Shown here: one piece after another, positions 34,364 through 42,827 of the stretch
Position numbering within the stretch: position 1 is the stretch's first letter
How the letters are laid out: every line of letters starts with the position of its first letter
Assembly: GCF_001509405.1 (NCBI RefSeq)
Contig: NZ_CP011502.1
Coordinates: 3,348,001-3,412,000 of the forward strand
Reading direction: 5' to 3'
Length of the DNA stretch: 64,000 nt
Origin: Aeromicrobium erythreum
Lineage (GTDB): Bacteria > Actinomycetota > Actinomycetes > Propionibacteriales > Nocardioidaceae
Program-made: the position numbers and the translations under genes
The notes under the pieces: model-generated
What the model saw: the letters and a program-made list of their open reading frames with translations, nothing else
What the model was told of the DNA's origin: nothing
Databases searched by the model: none

Positions 34364-35824
34364 TCAGTCGCGCAGGAACGGCGCGGCGGCCCGGGTGTGC
34401 GCGGCCTTCGTCGCAGGCTCCATGCCCTCGTAGGAGCGGGCCATCATGCGCGAGCGCGGGTTGGTCGCGAAGACGTCGAGGTGGTCGCGGACGAACGTCC
34501 AGTAGAGGCCGTCCCACGCCTCGCACCAGTCGCCCTTCGGCAGGTCGGACATGCGGCGCAGGTACGCCGACCCGGACACGTACGGCTTCGTGGTGACGAG
34601 CGGACCCGCCGCGAACTGGCTCATCGCGTACACGTTGGGCACCATCACCCAGTCGTAGGCGTCGACGAACAGCGCCATGAACCACTCGTAGGCGTCGTCG
34701 GGGTCGATGCGCATCAGGCACATCGCGTTGCCGACGACCATGAGCCGCTCGATGTGGTGCGCGTAGCCGCTCTCCAGGACACGCTCGAGCACGACGTCGA
34801 CCGGCGCCAGGCCCGTCGTCGCATCCCACCAGCCGCTCGCGAGCGACCGCGTGTGGCCGAGGTGGTTGGTGCTGCGCATCCGCCGTCCGTGCGTGACGTA
34901 GACGCCGCGCATGTACTCGCGCCACCCGATCACCTGGCGGACGAAGCCTTCGAGCGAGGCCAGCGGCACGTCGTGGTCGTCGGCGTGCGCGAGCACCCGG
35001 TCCAGCACCTGCGCCGGGGTGAGCAGGCCGATGTTGAGTGCCGGGGTGAGGACCGAGTGGAACACGGTCGCCGACCGGGTCGTGATCGCGTCCTCGTAGG
35101 GGCCGAAGGTCTGGAGCCGCTCCTCGACGAACTGCTCGAGCATCGCGGCGGCCTCGTCGTGGTCGGTGGGCCACGCAAACGCGTCGATGTCGCCGGGCGC
35201 GTCGGGGAAGGCCTGCTTGACCCAGGCGATCGCGTCGTCGACCACGTCCGTCCGCTCCGGGCGTGTCACGTCGGGCACGTCGACGCTCTTCGGCAGCTTC
35301 TTGCGGTTGTCCTCGTCGAACGACCACTTCCCGCCGACGGGCTGGTCGCCGTCGACGAGGACGTCGAGACGCTGCCGCTGCCACGCGTAGAAGTGCTGCA
35401 TGCGTGGACGCTTGCCACCGAGCTGTTCGCGCACCTGCTCGCGCGTGGTGAGGAAGCAGGGCGTCTCCAGCCACTCCAGCTCGACGCCCACGTCGTCGGC
35501 GCACGCCTCGAGGTCGCGCTCGAGCCAGTCGTCGACGACGTCGTACACGCTCACCTCGTCGCCCGACCGCAGCTCACGCGCCAGCGCCGCCCGGCTCGTC
35601 GTCCGCCCGTCGGTCCGCACCCGCACGACCTCGTGACCGGCATCGGCGAGCCGCTCCCCGAACCGCTCCATCGACGCCCGGTGCAGCACCAGCTTCTGCG
35701 CGTGGAACGCGTACTGCCGGAAGAGCAGGTCGTGCTCGACCAGCACGAACGTCGTGCCCGACGGCGCCTCCAGGTGCTCCAGGAACAGCTGGTGGGGCAG
35801 CACCAGACGGACGCGTCGACTCAC
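34364..35824 (-). CDS. Cryptochrome/photolyase-related protein (FeS-BCP / PhrB-type)
   Basis: Protein of 486 aa similar to the bacterial iron-sulfur cryptochrome/6-4 photolyase group. The N-terminal Rossmann part begins VRLVLPHQLFLEHL with VLVEHDLLFRQYAFHAQKL, typical of this group. The C-terminal FAD-binding half has GWREYMRGVY, GYAHHIERLMVVGNAM (with a His-His involved in repair), NVYAMSQFA, KPYVSGSAYLRRM and DWCEAWDGLYW. Cys residues such as those in MCLMRIDPDD and DWCEAW could bind the 4Fe-4S cluster. Likely function is light-dependent repair of (6-4) photoproducts or blue-light sensing. GTG start at 35824; a GTG three codons upstream is possible. Confidence 0.87.
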   Translation of the reverse strand: MSRRVRLVLPHQLFLEHLEAPSGTTFVLVEHDLLFRQYAFHAQKLVLHRASMERFGERLADAGHEVVRVRTDGRTTSRAALARELRSGDEVSVYDVVDDWLERDLEACADDVGVELEWLETPCFLTTREQVREQLGGKRPRMQHFYAWQRQRLDVLVDGDQPVGGKWSFDEDNRKKLPKSVDVPDVTRPERTDVVDDAIAWVKQAFPDAPGDIDAFAWPTDHDEAAAMLEQFVEERLQTFGPYEDAITTRSATVFHSVLTPALNIGLLTPAQVLDRVLAHADDHDVPLASLEGFVRQVIGWREYMRGVYVTHGRRMRSTNHLGHTRSLASGWWDATTGLAPVDVVLERVLESGYAHHIERLMVVGNAMCLMRIDPDDAYEWFMALFVDAYDWVMVPNVYAMSQFAAGPLVTTKPYVSGSAYLRRMSDLPKGDWCEAWDGLYWTFVRDHLDVFATNPRSRMMARSYEGMEPATKAAHTRAAAPFLRD

Positions 35825-36507
35825 GACGTCCACGCTAGGGCGGGGTGCGGGGGTCCGCCTGTCCAGTGGGGTGGGGGTGGCTCTCCGCGCGAGATCTCGT
35901 CCTGCGGCTGCGTCGGTGTGGGTTCTCGCTCGGGTGGGGCTGCGCTGGCGCGGCTTCGTGCTCGGGTGGGGCTGCGTCGGCGCGGCTTCTCGTGGACCTG
36001 CGCTCCGAAAGGGCCTCGACGGGGCGGCTGGCGACGGCACTGGTCTGGGGTCTCGGGCTGTGTCTTCGGCACGGGGTGGACGCAAGATTCTGCGTTCGCG
36101 CGTCTTGGGCGGTGGATCTGCCACCTTCTGAGGCCTGTTCAGGTGGCTGATCCACCGCTGGGGGGCGAGGGGTGTGAAGGGCAGCCAAGATTCTGCCTCC
36201 GCGTGATCGAGACCGAACGCTTCTGCGTTCACGACGGGATCCCGTAGCAAACGCAGCATCCTTGGCCATTCAGCACGCGAACGCAGATCCTTGCGCCCAC
36301 GCGAGCCACAGCCCGAGACCCGAAGCCGGCCCCCACCCAGCCGCCCGGTCGAGGCCCTTTCGGAGCGCAGGACGAGTCAGAGCCGCGCCAGCGCAGCTCC
36401 ACCGACCGAGGAGCCGCACCCATGCAGCCGCAGGTCGAGGAACCCCACGCCCGTCCACCTCGTGACCGCCGAGGCGGACGCGGAAGGGCGCGGCTAGCCT
36501 CGGACGC
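35825..36507. repeat. Intergenic region with an imperfect long inverted repeat
   Basis: No gene is supported in these 683 bases. About 35996-36100 and 36276-36372 are imperfect inverted copies: both contain TGCGCTCCGAAAGGGCCTCG followed by a GGGCGGCTGG box, a GTCTCGGGCTGTG box and a GCAAG-ATCTGCGTTCGCG-like box, in opposite orientation. In addition CTCGGGTGGGGCTGCG is directly repeated 32 bp apart (35929 and 35961). At 36494-36499 TAGCCT is a probable -10 for the quinone oxidoreductase gene, eight bases before its ATG. Confidence 0.6.
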
Positions 36508-37479
36508 ATGCGTGCTGTCGTGGTTCCGGAGCCGGGTGGGGTCGAGGCCCTGCAGGTCGTCGACGTCGAGACGCCTGAGCCGGGGCCCGGTGAGGTGCTG
36601 GTGCGGGTCACCGCGGCCGGCGTCAACCGGGCCGACCTGATGCAGCGGCAGGGGTTCTACGACCCGCCGGAGGGCGCGACGCACGTGCTGGGCCTGGAGT
36701 GCTCGGGCGACGTGGTCGCGCTGGGCGAGGGGGTCAGCGAGTACACGGTCGGCGAGCACGTCGTGGCGCTGCTGTCCGGTGGTGGCTACGCGGAGTACGT
36801 GGCGGTGCCGGTCGGGCAGGTCGCGATGGCGCCGCGCGACATCGACCTCGTCGACGCGGCCGGACTCATGGAGGTCGCGGCCACCGTCTGGTCGAACGTG
36901 TTCATGATGGCCAAGCTGCAGCACGGCGAGACGCTGCTGGTGCACGGTGGCGCGAGCGGCATCGGCACGATGGCGATCCAGCTGGCGAAGGCGTTCGGCG
37001 CGCGGGTCGTGGTCACCGTCGGCAGCGAGGAGAAGGCGGCCTTCTGCCGCGACCTCGGCGCCGACCTGGTCGTCAACTACCGCGAGACCGACTTCGTCGA
37101 CGCACTCGACGAGGCGGGGCTCAAGGCCGACGTCATCCTCGACATCATCGGCGCGAAGTACCTCGACCAGAACGTCCGCGCCCTGAACACGGCCGGCCGG
37201 CTGGTCGTCATCGGCCTGCAGGGCGGCGTCAAGGGCGAGCTGAACCTCAACCGGCTCCTCATGAAGCGTGCAGCGGTCATGGCGACGTCGCTGCGGGCAC
37301 GGCCGACGCAGGAGAAGGCGGCGATCGTGTCGGCGATGGTCGCGCAGGTGTGGCCCCTGGTGGCCGAGGGCACCGTGCGCCCGATCATCCACGCCCGCCT
37401 GCCGTTGGAGCAGGTGCGCGACGCCCACCAGCTGCTCGAGGACTCCTCGCACACCGGCAAGGTGCTGCTGACGCTCTGA
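36508..37479 (+). CDS. NAD(P)H quinone oxidoreductase, PIG3/Qor-type zinc-less MDR family
   Basis: Protein of 323 aa in the medium-chain dehydrogenase/reductase superfamily. The N-terminal GroES-like part has AAGVNRADLMQRQGFYDPP and the HVLGLECSG segment; the Zn-binding Cys/His set of alcohol dehydrogenases is missing, as in quinone reductases. The nucleotide motif is LLVHGGASGIGTMAIQLAK (about residues 143-161), and NYRETDFVD follows. The family reduces quinones or enones with NADPH. It appears leaderless, since TAGCCT lies eight bases upstream of ATG. Stands alone, 49 bp before bpa on the same strand. Confidence 0.9.
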   Translation: MRAVVVPEPGGVEALQVVDVETPEPGPGEVLVRVTAAGVNRADLMQRQGFYDPPEGATHVLGLECSGDVVALGEGVSEYTVGEHVVALLSGGGYAEYVAVPVGQVAMAPRDIDLVDAAGLMEVAATVWSNVFMMAKLQHGETLLVHGGASGIGTMAIQLAKAFGARVVVTVGSEEKAAFCRDLGADLVVNYRETDFVDALDEAGLKADVILDIIGAKYLDQNVRALNTAGRLVVIGLQGGVKGELNLNRLLMKRAAVMATSLRARPTQEKAAIVSAMVAQVWPLVAEGTVRPIIHARLPLEQVRDAHQLLEDSSHTGKVLLTL

Positions 37480-37528
37480 GCGACGCGGCCGAGGGGTGCG
37501 TGTCGGCGTGCTCTCCTAGGGTGGAGAC

Positions 37529-38080
37529 ATGACTGATGCTCCCCGTGAGTCCGCGATCCCGCCCCAGGTGATCGGCCCCGACGGTTCCCCCGTGCACGGC
37601 TCGGCCGCGCCCGGAGGCGACGTCGAGCCGCAGCAGCGTGGCACCGCGCTGGGCGACCTGGTGGAGCAGCCGGCGAAGGTCATGCGCATCGGCGGCATGA
37701 TCCGTCAGCTTCTCGAGGAGGTGAAGGCGGCCCCGCTCGACGACGCCAGCCGGGTCCGTCTGCGCGAGATCCACCGCCAGTCGGTGAAGGAGCTCGAGGA
37801 CGGGCTCGCGCCGGAGCTGGTGGCCGAGCTGCAGCGGCTCAGCCTGCCGTTCGAGGACGAGGCGCCCTCCGACGCGGAGCTGCGGATCGCCCAGGCGCAG
37901 CTGGTCGGCTGGCTCGAGGGGCTGTTCCACGGCATCCAGGCCGCGCTCTACGCGCAGCAGGTGCAGGCCCAGGCGCAGTTCCAGAACATGAGGCTGGCAC
38001 TTCCGCAGTCAAACGGCACCGAAGGTGACCAAAGTACCGATTCGTCGCAATCGGCTCCCACGGGAGGCATGTACCTCTAG
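37529..38080 (+). CDS. bpa: Bacterial proteasome activator Bpa
   Basis: Protein of 183 aa matching the DUF2587/Bpa family (Rv3780 in Mycobacterium), an ATP-independent ring-shaped activator that opens the 20S proteasome gate and delivers unfolded proteins. After a disordered N-terminus (to about residue 45), VEQPAKVMRIGGMIRQLLEE starts the four-helix core, with RLREIHRQSVKELEDGL and FEDEAPSDAELRIAQAQLVG characteristic. The C-terminus ends GGMYL, close to the GQYL tail that docks into the proteasome. A -10-like TAGGGT is six bases before the ATG region. Supports the presence of a proteasome in this actinobacterium. Confidence 0.93.
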   Translation: MTDAPRESAIPPQVIGPDGSPVHGSAAPGGDVEPQQRGTALGDLVEQPAKVMRIGGMIRQLLEEVKAAPLDDASRVRLREIHRQSVKELEDGLAPELVAELQRLSLPFEDEAPSDAELRIAQAQLVGWLEGLFHGIQAALYAQQVQAQAQFQNMRLALPQSNGTEGDQSTDSSQSAPTGGMYL

Positions 38081-38115
38081 GGTGTCGCCAAAGGATGCGA
38101 ACGGGAGAGGGACCC

Positions 38116-38670
38116 ATGACCATCGTGACCGACATCGACGCGCCTCCGTGCACCCGGGAGCCCGTCTTCCGTGACGAGCGCCTGTACCTCGGCGCGCACG
38201 AGCTCGACGCGGCCAGCCGCGCCGGGATGGGCGAGGTGCTGGCGCAGGCGCACCGCCGCTGCGCAGGCTGCCCCATGCTCGTCGACTGCCTCTACCGCGC
38301 GGTCGTCGAGGTCGACGTGTCCGGCTTCGTCGCCTGCACCACCGAGGCCGACCGCGCCGCCATCCGCGACAGCCTCGGCATCGTCGTCGACGCCACACCC
38401 ACCGGCTCGTACGGCCCCGCCCGCAGCGGCGCCGGCCCCGTGAGCCACGAGGCGGTGCTCACGGCGCGCACCACGCACCCGAAGGACACCTGCCAGCAGC
38501 TCGCCGAGCGGCTGGGCTGCTCGACGTCGACCATCAAGCGTCACCTGCGCCGGGCCCGCGCCGAGGCCGCCCAGGCCGACGTGCAGGTCGCGCCCAGCCC
38601 CCGCCGGGTGCCGACGGTCGACGACGTCCTCGACGCGTTCGACACGCTCGACGCCGCGCGCCTCGCCTGA
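38116..38670 (+). CDS. WhiB-like iron-sulfur regulator with C-terminal helix-turn-helix
   Basis: Protein of 184 aa. Four Cys residues (12, 49, 52 and 58) show the WhiB spacing, the last three in CAGCPMLVDC, and should bind a 4Fe-4S cluster. The usual G[V/I]WGG turn is replaced by DVSGFVACTTEADRAAIR, so it is a divergent member. Residues about 130-155 (HPKDTCQQLAERLGCSTSTIKRHLRRAR) read as an added helix-turn-helix. The ATG at 38116 follows GGGAGAGGG. A -10-like TAGGGT (38078-38083) overlaps the bpa stop codon, so this gene can be transcribed on its own. Target genes unknown. Confidence 0.8.
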   Translation: MTIVTDIDAPPCTREPVFRDERLYLGAHELDAASRAGMGEVLAQAHRRCAGCPMLVDCLYRAVVEVDVSGFVACTTEADRAAIRDSLGIVVDATPTGSYGPARSGAGPVSHEAVLTARTTHPKDTCQQLAERLGCSTSTIKRHLRRARAEAAQADVQVAPSPRRVPTVDDVLDAFDTLDAARLA

Positions 38671-38676
38671 GACGAC

Positions 38677-39462
38677 CTACAGCCAGCGGCGCAGCTCGGT
38701 GGCCAGTCCGTCCTCGAGCACCGTGCCGGTGACGTCGTCGGCGACGGCCTTCAGCTCGTCCGAGCCCTGGCCCATCGCGACACCGCGTCCGGCCCAGCGC
38801 AGCATCTCGTAGTCGTTCATGCCGTCACCGACGGCGAGCACGTCGGCCCGGTCGACGCCGAGCCGCTCGCAGACGACCTCGAGGCCGGACGCCTTCGAGA
38901 CGCCGTCAGGGGCGATGTCGAGCCACGCCGTGTAGCCGATGTTGTAGTTCACCTCGTTGAGGCCGAGCCCGTGCACGAGCCGGCCGAACTCCTCGACGTC
39001 GTGCTCGGGGGCGCGGATGATGACGCGGGTGACCGGCTCGGCCACGAGCTCGTCGACCGTCTGGATGGTGACGGTGCCGTCGATCTCCCACTCCGGGAAC
39101 GGCGCACTGATCCGGTACCCCGTGCCGACCTCCTCGACGGCGACGAGCGCGTCGGGGATGTGCTCGAGCACGCGGCGCACGGCCTCGCTGGCGTCGAAGG
39201 TGACCGTGTGCACGACCTCGACGGGCGAGTAGGTGTGCACGACGGCCCCGTTGCTGGCCACGGCAATGCCGTCGTCGAGGCGTAGGTTGCGGGCCGCGTC
39301 GAGCACGCCGGGGATGGCCCGACCGGTGGAGATGACGACGTGGACGCCGGAGTCCTTGATGGCGTGCACGGCCTCGCGCACCGTGTCGGTCATCCGGTTC
39401 TCCCAGTCGACCATCGTGCCGTCGACGTCGAGCGCGACGATCTTCGGACGCCAGCTCGTCAT
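38677..39462 (-). CDS. HAD-superfamily hydrolase, Cof/YbiV-type sugar phosphatase
   Basis: Protein of 261 aa. HAD motif I is [10 protein letters not shown] (Asp nucleophile near residue 11-13), motif II ISTGRA (Thr/Ser near 44), motif III Lys in GVSKASGLE and motif [12 protein letters not shown] (near 208). The central insertion is a C2-type cap, which identifies the Cof-like phosphatases acting on sugar phosphates or flavin/pyridoxal phosphates. Its start overlaps the serS stop by four bases (ATGA), so it is translated after serS. A housekeeping repair role is possible; the substrate is not evident. Confidence 0.88.
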   Translation of the reverse strand: MTSWRPKIVALDVDGTMVDWENRMTDTVREAVHAIKDSGVHVVISTGRAIPGVLDAARNLRLDDGIAVASNGAVVHTYSPVEVVHTVTFDASEAVRRVLEHIPDALVAVEEVGTGYRISAPFPEWEIDGTVTIQTVDELVAEPVTRVIIRAPEHDVEEFGRLVHGLGLNEVNYNIGYTAWLDIAPDGVSKASGLEVVCERLGVDRADVLAVGDGMNDYEMLRWAGRGVAMGQGSDELKAVADDVTGTVLEDGLATELRRWL

Positions 39463-40727
39463 GCGCGCGCCCCGACCGGCTGCAGGACCTCGCCGAGGAA
39501 GGGGTGCAGCGCCGCGGGGAGACGCACCGAGCCGTCGGCCTGCTGCCCGTTCTCGAGCAGCGCGACGATGATGCGCGGCATGGCGCAGAGCGTGCCGTTG
39601 AGGGTGGCGGTCGGCTCCGTGCCGCCGTCGTCGAGCCGGTTGCGGATGTCGAGGCGCCGGGCCTGGAACTGCGTGCAGTTCGACGCGGAGCTGACCTCGC
39701 GGTACTTGCCCTGCGTGGGGATCCACGCCTCGCAGTCGAACTTGCGGACCGCCGAGAGGCCGAGGTCGCCGGCGGCGACGTCGATGACCCGGTAGGGCAG
39801 CTCGAGCAGGTCGAGCCACTGCTTCTCGAAGCCGAGGATGCGCTCGTGCTGGGCGTAGGACTCCTCGAGCGAGGTGTAGACGAACATCTCGACCTTGTCG
39901 AACCAGTGCACGCGCACGATGCCGCGCGTGTCGCGGCCGTGCGAGCCGGCCTCGCGCCGGAAGCAGGGGCTGAACGCGGCGTAGTGGCGCGGGCCGTCGA
40001 GGATCTCGTCGGAGTGGTACGCCGCGAGCGGCACCTCCGACGTGCCCACGAGGTAGAGGTCGTCCTTCTCGAGGTGGTAGACGTCGTCGGCTGCCTGGCC
40101 GAGGAACCCGGTGCCCTCCATGGCATGCGGCTTGACGAGCGCGGGCGGGATGATGGGGGTGAAGCCCCACTCGGCGGCCTTCGACATGGCCAGCTGGGTG
40201 AGCGCGAGCTCGAGCTGCGCGCCGACGCCCGTGAGGAAGTAGAAGCGCGAGCCGCTCACCTTCGCGCCGCGCTCGACGTCGATCGCGCCGAGCAGCGTGC
40301 CGAGCTCGAGGTGGTCGCGCGGCTCGAAGCCCTCCGCCGCGAAGTCGCGGGGGGTTCCGACCTCCTCGAGGACCACGAAGTCGTCCTCGCCACCGGGCGG
40401 GGCGTCGGGTGCCGGGTTGGGCAGCGCCTTGAGCAGCGTCGTGAACTCCTCGCCGGCCGCGGTCTGGTCGGCGTCGGCGGCCTTGACCTGCGCGCTGAGC
40501 TCCTTGGTGCGCGCGAGGAGCGCCTGCTTCTCCTCGCCCTGCGCCTGCGCGACCTGCTTGCCCATCGACTTCTGCTCGCTGCGCAGCGCCTCGAACGCGG
40601 CGATGGTCGAGCGACGTCGCTCGTCGGCGGCGACGAGCGCGTCGACGAGGGAGGGGTCCTCCCCGCGGCGCCGCTGCGCCTCTCGGAGGGACTCGGGGTC
40701 GTCTCGCAGGAGCCTGGCGTCGATCAC
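39459..40727 (-). CDS. serS: Seryl-tRNA synthetase
   Basis: Class II aminoacyl-tRNA synthetase of 422 aa that charges tRNA-Ser. The N-terminal coiled-coil arm spans about residues 28-100 (rich in Ala, Glu, Lys and Arg: [18 protein letters not shown]) and grips the long variable arm. Motif 2 is [19 protein letters not shown] and motif 3 is [19 protein letters not shown] near the C-terminus. GTG start at 40727 is preceded closely by GATAGGCT (TAGGCT as -10), suggesting a leaderless mRNA. A tRNA-Ser gene lies 7 kb away. Co-transcribed with the HAD phosphatase gene downstream. Confidence 0.95.
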   Translation of the reverse strand: MIDARLLRDDPESLREAQRRRGEDPSLVDALVAADERRRSTIAAFEALRSEQKSMGKQVAQAQGEEKQALLARTKELSAQVKAADADQTAAGEEFTTLLKALPNPAPDAPPGGEDDFVVLEEVGTPRDFAAEGFEPRDHLELGTLLGAIDVERGAKVSGSRFYFLTGVGAQLELALTQLAMSKAAEWGFTPIIPPALVKPHAMEGTGFLGQAADDVYHLEKDDLYLVGTSEVPLAAYHSDEILDGPRHYAAFSPCFRREAGSHGRDTRGIVRVHWFDKVEMFVYTSLEESYAQHERILGFEKQWLDLLELPYRVIDVAAGDLGLSAVRKFDCEAWIPTQGKYREVSSASNCTQFQARRLDIRNRLDDGGTEPTATLNGTLCAMPRIIVALLENGQQADGSVRLPAALHPFLGEVLQPVGARA

Positions 40728-40765
40728 CCCGTCAGCCTATCCGTGCCGGCCGCGCTCTCCCCCTC

Positions 40766-40812
40766 AGCGGTAGGTAGGACGCGGAACTCCGCGCTCCGGT
40801 AGGTCTCGCGCG
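40766..40812. repeat. Left inverted repeat flanking the DUF559 gene
   Basis: These 47 bases match the reverse complement of 41954-42000 at 35 of 47 positions without gaps. Identical blocks are AGCGGTAGGTAG, CGCGGAA and CGGTAGGT. The repeat also holds its own GCGGAA-CT-CCGC palindrome. It lies between the serS start and the endonuclease-like gene. Confidence 0.75.
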
Positions 40813-40936
40813 CTCCAAGGCTGCGACACCGCGCTTCATCCACCGCCGATGACGCCGGCCCGTGCTTGCGGACCCGCCGTCCACAGCCAGCCGTCGCAGC
40901 CTGTGCCTGCCGCTCGCCGCGCGGTCGAGTGGACGC

Positions 40937-41926
40937 ATGCCCAGACCAGCCCAGATTCCCGAGGCCCTCCTCCGCGGACCGTTCCACGTCGACGACGCGG
41001 CCGCCGTCGGCGTCACCCACGACCGACTGCGCGGCGCTGCCTACCGCCGACTCCTGCCGCGCGTGTGGGTCGTGCGCACGCACGTCATGTCCGAACCCGA
41101 CTGGCACCAGGCTGCCCTCCTGTACGCACCGGACGATGCCTGCCTCACCGGAGTCACCCGGCTGCAACAGCTCGGACTCGACATCGGACCGCATCGGCCG
41201 TTGCAGCTCGTCGTGGCCCACGACCTGCACCGCACGTCTCCGGACGTCTTCATCCATCGCACGGACGTGATGCCGGAGCATCGCGGTCGCCTCGTCTCCC
41301 CGCTGGCGGCCTGGGTGGAGGCGTGTCGCACGCTCTCGTTGCTCGACGCCGTGGCGGCCGGCGACTGGCTGCGGCGTGAGCACGGAGTGGATACCGAGCG
41401 GTTCCGGCAGTTCTGCACGAGGGACCACTGGCGCGAGGGCGTGCCGGAGGCGTGGTGGGTGTGGCCGCTGCTGGACCCGGGCTCGAGATCACCGCAGGAG
41501 TCGAGGATCCGTACCTGGATGCACGCCGCAGGCCTGCCCCGCCCCGAGTCGAACGCCGAGGTACGCGACAGGGATCGACTCGTGGCGATCGTCGACTGGT
41601 GGTGGCGCACCTGGCGTCTGGCCGCGGAGTACGAGGGCCTGCACCACCAGGTCGACCGACACCAGTACGTGGCCGACATCGACCGGTACCGACGGATCCG
41701 TTCGTTCGACGCCGCCTACGTGCAGATCACCCGCGAGCTGTACGCCATGCCCCGGACGATGATCCGTCGGATCCACGAGGCTCTGGTCGAGCGCGGCTAC
41801 GACGGTCCTGCGCCCACGTTCGGCGCAGCGACCGACTCCCTCACGCTTCCCGTGGCTCGTGCCATGACCTTGGCGCCTCGGCTCTCGCCGGCCGGTCCCC
41901 GCCCTCTTCCCCCGGCCAGGCGGTAG
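40937..41926 (+). CDS. AbiEi/DUF559-type protein with a Vsr-like endonuclease domain
   Basis: Protein of 329 aa, of a kind common in actinobacteria. The N-terminal half (VDDAAAVGVTHDRLRGAAYRRLLPRVW) resembles the winged-helix/AbiEi-like domain of type IV antitoxin-related proteins. The C-terminal third has a very-short-patch-repair-like nuclease pattern: Glu in SPQESRIRTWM, an Asp in VAIVDWWW, then EYEG and H in LAAEYEGLHHQ, and a D-R pair before YVQIT (the PD-(D/E)XK core). The ATG at 40937 is preferred; the frame opens 25 codons earlier. Inverted repeats (40766-40812 and 41954-42000) bracket the gene, and its stop codon lies inside the right-hand hairpin. Function unknown; a solitary mobile nuclease gene is one possibility. 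Confidence 0.75.
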   Translation: MPRPAQIPEALLRGPFHVDDAAAVGVTHDRLRGAAYRRLLPRVWVVRTHVMSEPDWHQAALLYAPDDACLTGVTRLQQLGLDIGPHRPLQLVVAHDLHRTSPDVFIHRTDVMPEHRGRLVSPLAAWVEACRTLSLLDAVAAGDWLRREHGVDTERFRQFCTRDHWREGVPEAWWVWPLLDPGSRSPQESRIRTWMHAAGLPRPESNAEVRDRDRLVAIVDWWWRTWRLAAEYEGLHHQVDRHQYVADIDRYRRIRSFDAAYVQITRELYAMPRTMIRRIHEALVERGYDGPAPTFGAATDSLTLPVARAMTLAPRLSPAGPRPLPPARR

Positions 41927-42000
41927 GTGGCGCGCGGTCTGCGTCCCTCGTGGCACGCGCCACCTACCGCTGGTCCGCATTCCGCGCGCTACCTACCGCT
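41920..42000. repeat. Right inverted repeat and hairpin after the DUF559 gene
   Basis: Arms GCGGTAGGTGGCGCG (41920-41934) and its exact complement (41956-41970) form a 15-bp stem that includes the stop codon of the endonuclease-like gene. The segment 41954-42000 is the inverted partner of 40766-40812. The structure lies between convergent genes and probably also acts as a transcription terminator for both. Confidence 0.75.
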
Positions 42001-42007
42001 TGGGGGG

Positions 42008-42700
42008 TCAGGAGATCGTCGCCGAGCCCTCGCCCTCGACGCGGTCGTCGTGGAGCAGCTCGCCCTCGGCGTCGACGGGGGTGTAGGTGACCTTGACCTC
42101 GAGCTTCGTGCCCTTCTCGTAGCGGAAGTTCTCGCCGTAGGAGAACGTCTCACCCTTCCCGAGGGTGTAGACGGAGGGCTCGGCGAAGGCGCCGGGGGCG
42201 ACGCCGGAGGTCTGGACGTCCTGCGCCTCGTAGAGGTCGTTGTCGGTGATGCCGTCCATGCCCTGCAGGTACGGCCAGTCGACGTAGCGCGCCGAGACGT
42301 CGACGAGCGAGGAGCCGAGGTCGACGGGGTCGCCGGTGTTGGTGACGACGTAGTTGACGAACACGATCTCGTCACCCACGGCGATGATCGGCTTGTTGTC
42401 CTTCGGGTCCACGAAGTTGCCGGTCTTCGTGGCCTTGGTGGTACCGACCTGGTAGACGTCGACGGTCACGTCGCCGGCCTTCACGGTGCCGATCTTCGTG
42501 CCGGGCGTGGTGACGGGCTTGGCCCAGGCGGGCGCACCCTCGGTCGACGTCGACTCCTCGGTCGCCTCGGCGCTGGGCGAGGAGCTCGCGGAGGCCGAGC
42601 TGCTCGACTCGGCCTGCGGCTCGTCGTCGGACCCGCAGGCAGCGAGGCCCAGCAGGGCGAGGGTGGCGACGGCGGCGGTGCACGTGCGACGGATGGTCAC
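42008..42700 (-). CDS. Secreted lipoprotein, DUF4352-like
   Basis: Protein of 230 aa. The signal peptide MTIRRTCTAAVATLALLGLA ends in a lipobox LAAC with the lipidated Cys at residue 22. A Ser/Glu-rich linker (about 25-55) is followed by a beta-rich domain with VGDEIVFVNYVVTNTGDPVDL, the hallmark of DUF4352-like immunoglobulin-fold domains, and ending with a FRYEKGTKLEVKVTYTP strand. Anchored on the outer face of the membrane. Function unknown. Transcribed alone, convergent with the endonuclease-like gene. Confidence 0.82.
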   Translation of the reverse strand: MTIRRTCTAAVATLALLGLAACGSDDEPQAESSSSASASSSPSAEATEESTSTEGAPAWAKPVTTPGTKIGTVKAGDVTVDVYQVGTTKATKTGNFVDPKDNKPIIAVGDEIVFVNYVVTNTGDPVDLGSSLVDVSARYVDWPYLQGMDGITDNDLYEAQDVQTSGVAPGAFAEPSVYTLGKGETFSYGENFRYEKGTKLEVKVTYTPVDAEGELLHDDRVEGEGSATIS

Positions 42701-42827
42701 GATGGTCTCCCGAATGTTGGTGGATCTTCCCAGACGGGACCCTAGCGACGTCGGAAGACGCCTCGACCACCGGAGGGGGTCAGACCTGGACGTTCGTGCC
42801 GTTCAGTGCCGACCGCGACCATGCCGT

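Noticed and set aside
32418-35504. A 1,028-codon minus-strand frame
   Set aside because: Only its last part (from 33482) is the membrane-protein gene; the rest is in a shadow frame of the amidase and photolyase-related genes, which have full motifs.
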